From CAYRSA01 sp964494845 (lineage in GTDB: Bacteria; Patescibacteriota; Saccharimonadia; Saccharimonadales; JAGQNJ01), in assembly GCA_964494845.1 (NCBI GenBank), contig CAZBSC010000018.1, positions 1 through 14,631 of the forward strand: a DNA stretch of 14,631 nt, in the 5' to 3' direction. The translations under genes were made by a program, and so were the position numbers. Numbering within the stretch: the first letter of the stretch is position 1; the number at the start of each line of letters is the position of its first letter. Shown here piece by piece: positions 13,215-14,631 of the stretch. The notes below the pieces were generated by a model that did no database searches, was not told the origin of the DNA, and saw nothing but the letters and a program-made list of their open reading frames with translations.

Positions 13215-13242
13215 TTGCTTGTATTTAAAAAAAATCTATAGT
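13215..13242 (+). promoter_or_regulatory. Promoter of the 149-aa gene
   Basis: TTGCTT (13215-13220), 16-bp spacer, TATAGT (13237-13242), ending 6 nt before the ATG at 13249. This placement decides the start: a frame beginning at TTG 13219 would lie inside the promoter. Confidence 0.55.
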
Positions 13243-13248
13243 GTTATT

Positions 13249-13698
13249 ATGACAACTTTAGGTCCTGTAGATGGAGAGCCGGGTTTACCAGATCCTGGGA
13301 TGGCCACTGACCCCATGGCTGAATGCCTGGACGCCTTTGTTGCCGAGGTGGCGGTGCCAGACGCAGTTGTACAAATCGGTGCAAGGGCACTGTATGAATC
13401 AGTTGCAACAGTGCTAGGTCATGCTCTGACGCGACAAGACACATCGCGTTTCGGTGCTATTGCAGTCCAACATCCACAACTAGAACAGCGTGAGCGCGGA
13501 GAATATTGGATACATCCTAGCGCAGAAGACAGACAATACTTTCCAACTAACATTGTTATACTCGGTGGAAATGAGCTAGAAGATATGATAAGACATTTTG
13601 ATGGCAGGTATAGGGGCGGCATAGTAAAACAACGGCACGAGGGCAGACGGCGTCGTAATTGGAGAGATACGAAAGCACCGTCGGATCTCACCGAATAA
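13249..13698 (+). CDS. Orphan 149-aa protein
   Basis: No family recognised. The N-terminus is Pro/Gly/Asp-rich (MTTLGPVDGEPGLPDPGM). A helix-prone, Ala/Val-rich part follows (about 22-62, AECLDAFVAEVAV, ALYESVATVLGHAL). A middle region has RFGAIAVQHPQLEQRERGEYW and an NIVILGGNELEDMIRHF strand-helix pattern. The end is strongly basic (HEGRRRRNWRDTK), which could bind nucleic acid or acidic surfaces. It has no signal peptide or membrane segment. It has its own predicted leaderless promoter, so I start it at the ATG 13249 rather than the upstream TTG. It converges with the methyltransferase gene; the 108-bp interval holds the third repeat copy and a minus-strand terminator. Confidence 0.65.
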   Translation: MTTLGPVDGEPGLPDPGMATDPMAECLDAFVAEVAVPDAVVQIGARALYESVATVLGHALTRQDTSRFGAIAVQHPQLEQRERGEYWIHPSAEDRQYFPTNIVILGGNELEDMIRHFDGRYRGGIVKQRHEGRRRRNWRDTKAPSDLTE

Positions 13699-13708
13699 TT
13701 AGACGATA

Positions 13709-13748
13709 ACTTTCTTACGAGCTAAAGCCCACGGACGCATCACTTTGT
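13709..13748 (+). repeat. Single degenerate copy of the element end
   Basis: Bases 13709-13728 (ACTTTCTTACGAGCTAAAGC) are identical to the reverse complement of 8288-8307. The next 20 bases match at 14 of 20, ending in CACTTTGT versus TACTTTGT. A CTTT/AAAG remnant of the subterminal hairpin follows. No second inverted copy is found nearby, so it is a solo end or a separate repeat relative. Confidence 0.7.
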
Positions 13749-13763
13749 ATCATTAAAGAAATT

Positions 13764-13791
13764 AAAAACTCCTCCGAGATATTTGAGGTGT
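13764..13791 (-). terminator. Rho-independent terminator of the methyltransferase gene
   Basis: On the minus strand ACACCTC (13791-13785) pairs with GAGGAGT (13774-13768), 6 of 7 positions with a 10-nt loop, followed by a T run (13768-13764). It lies 16 bases after the gene's stop. Confidence 0.6.
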
Positions 13792-13806
13792 AGCCAAAAC
13801 GAGAGA

Positions 13807-14604
13807 TTATTTTTTTCGGGTGATTTCTAGAAACTGAACTTCGCTGGTTAGCATTCGGCGAGCCATAGAAACCTTAATGCCGGCCTGTTTAATTCTTTCA
13901 ACAGCGTCCGCTACTACCTCTAGTTTGTCCGTGTCGTGGTATTGAAAAAGTGCCTTTTCATCCTGCGTCTCTTTAAATAGACCGATTTTCATTGAACCAG
14001 ATTTTCTTAAGATTCTTATACCTTCCCAGACAGTTGCCAGTGCAAACTCGGGCAAAACCTCATGCAAATTTGATAGGAAATTAAGATTCAGAACCAAGTC
14101 CGCGGATCTATCGGGCAGGGGCAGGTCTATTGCAGAGCCAGTGATATATCTTTCAGGATGTGCGGCCCAATCTTCTAAAAATCTAGCATTTGCAGATCTG
14201 TTAGTTACCCGTGGATTGTCATTTTTATCGGATGGCCTGTCGACTATAATCACATTAGGAGGCATCGATTGTCTACGAGCGGTTCTTTCTACTTCATCTA
14301 TTTCATCTAAAAAATTTATAAAGTCTGATGATCTCGCTACAAATATATCTCTGTCATCGTAGGAAGGGTCGATAGCAACCGCATCTGCGCCAAGTTCACA
14401 GAACCGAGCGGTAAGGTCGCTGCCTCCAGCAGCAATATCAACCACCCTCATGCCTTTCATGCGTTCAGGACTCAACGAATAAGTTGCCTCTATTACTTCA
14501 GAAGCATTAGAACTAATTTCCATTGAGTCGATTACAAACTGTTCTTGCTCTGCTAGTACAACCGGGTCTACAAACCCATCGTAAATATGTCCTTTATCTG
14601 CCAT
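13807..14604 (-). CDS. Class I SAM-dependent methyltransferase, substrate unknown
   Basis: A 265-aa protein with a Rossmann-type methyltransferase pattern. Motif I is VVDIAAGGSDLTARF (54-68), and an acidic residue ends strand 2 in ADAVAIDP (Asp79). A later block resembles ubiquinone/menaquinone-type methyltransferases: AIDLPLPDRSADLVLNLNFLSNL (158-180), then WEGIRILRKSGSMKIGLF. Between residues 81 and 155 is a longer insert than usual (DEIDEVERTARRQSMPP, WAAHPERY), which may be a substrate lid. The final helix-strand EVQFLEI fits the fold. The ATG at 14604 is close to the window edge. Upstream only a weak GATCAT box, 7 nt before the ATG, can be seen. Its neighbours give no hint of the substrate. 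Confidence 0.75.
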   Translation of the reverse strand: MADKGHIYDGFVDPVVLAEQEQFVIDSMEISSNASEVIEATYSLSPERMKGMRVVDIAAGGSDLTARFCELGADAVAIDPSYDDRDIFVARSSDFINFLDEIDEVERTARRQSMPPNVIIVDRPSDKNDNPRVTNRSANARFLEDWAAHPERYITGSAIDLPLPDRSADLVLNLNFLSNLHEVLPEFALATVWEGIRILRKSGSMKIGLFKETQDEKALFQYHDTDKLEVVADAVERIKQAGIKVSMARRMLTSEVQFLEITRKK

Positions 14605-14631
14605 GAGTCAGATGATCCCACAAAATGAATA

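Overview
The window looks like a chromosomal segment of a small-genome Patescibacteria (CPR) bacterium, most likely a Candidatus Saccharibacteria (TM7) member. The reasons are compact housekeeping genes, very short intergenic gaps, a lone type IV pilus assembly ATPase, a membrane-tethered CAP-domain protein, a rplS-rnhB-yraN cluster with an extended L19, and a short conserved-type protein next to gatB. The lineage is inferred from gene content only. TGA is used as a normal stop (rnhB).

Layout. 1-2805 (+): 3' part of a small membrane-associated gene, gatB cut by a 100-N assembly gap, the 3' part of a galU-type nucleotidyltransferase, a small membrane protein and a YtxH-like protein, closed by a terminator. 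2859-6238 (+): dnaE, encoding the replicative DNA polymerase III alpha subunit, with its PHP region cut by a second 100-N gap. 6244-7728 (-): a TrmH-type RNA methyltransferase followed by a CAP-domain membrane protein. 7729-8420: the only long non-coding stretch. It holds a 502-bp element with roughly 60-bp terminal inverted repeats and several nested hairpins. 8421-10025 (+): pilB, meeting tail to tail with a malic enzyme gene (10022-11161, -). 11250-13198 (+): an orphan 75-aa gene, rplS, then the overlapping pair rnhB-yraN. 13249-13698 (+): an orphan 149-aa gene. 13807-14604 (-): a SAM-dependent methyltransferase. A degenerate single copy of one end of the 502-bp element lies at 13709-13748.

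The two N runs are assembly placeholders, not biology. The first joins the N-terminal 380 codons of gatB to the last 168 codons of galU in one apparent open frame, which should be read as two separate partial genes. The second removes clearly more of dnaE than 100 bases could encode.

Expression. Most genes that begin a transcription unit have a sigma-70-like -10 box only 6-9 nt before the start ATG, several with a good -35 box at 16-17 bp. That predicts leaderless mRNAs. An operon-internal gene (ytxH) has a classical Shine-Dalgarno sequence instead. At dnaE and rnhB the leaderless position opens a tiny ORF whose TGA overlaps the gene's ATG (ATGA), suggesting coupled re-initiation. In both cases the -10 box lies directly after the U-tract of the preceding terminator.

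The best candidate for something undescribed is the 7801-8302 element. Its ends each carry a subterminal 10-bp hairpin, and the base changes between the two ends keep both hairpins perfectly paired. This points to selection on structure, either as a large structured RNA or as a non-autonomous mobile element.
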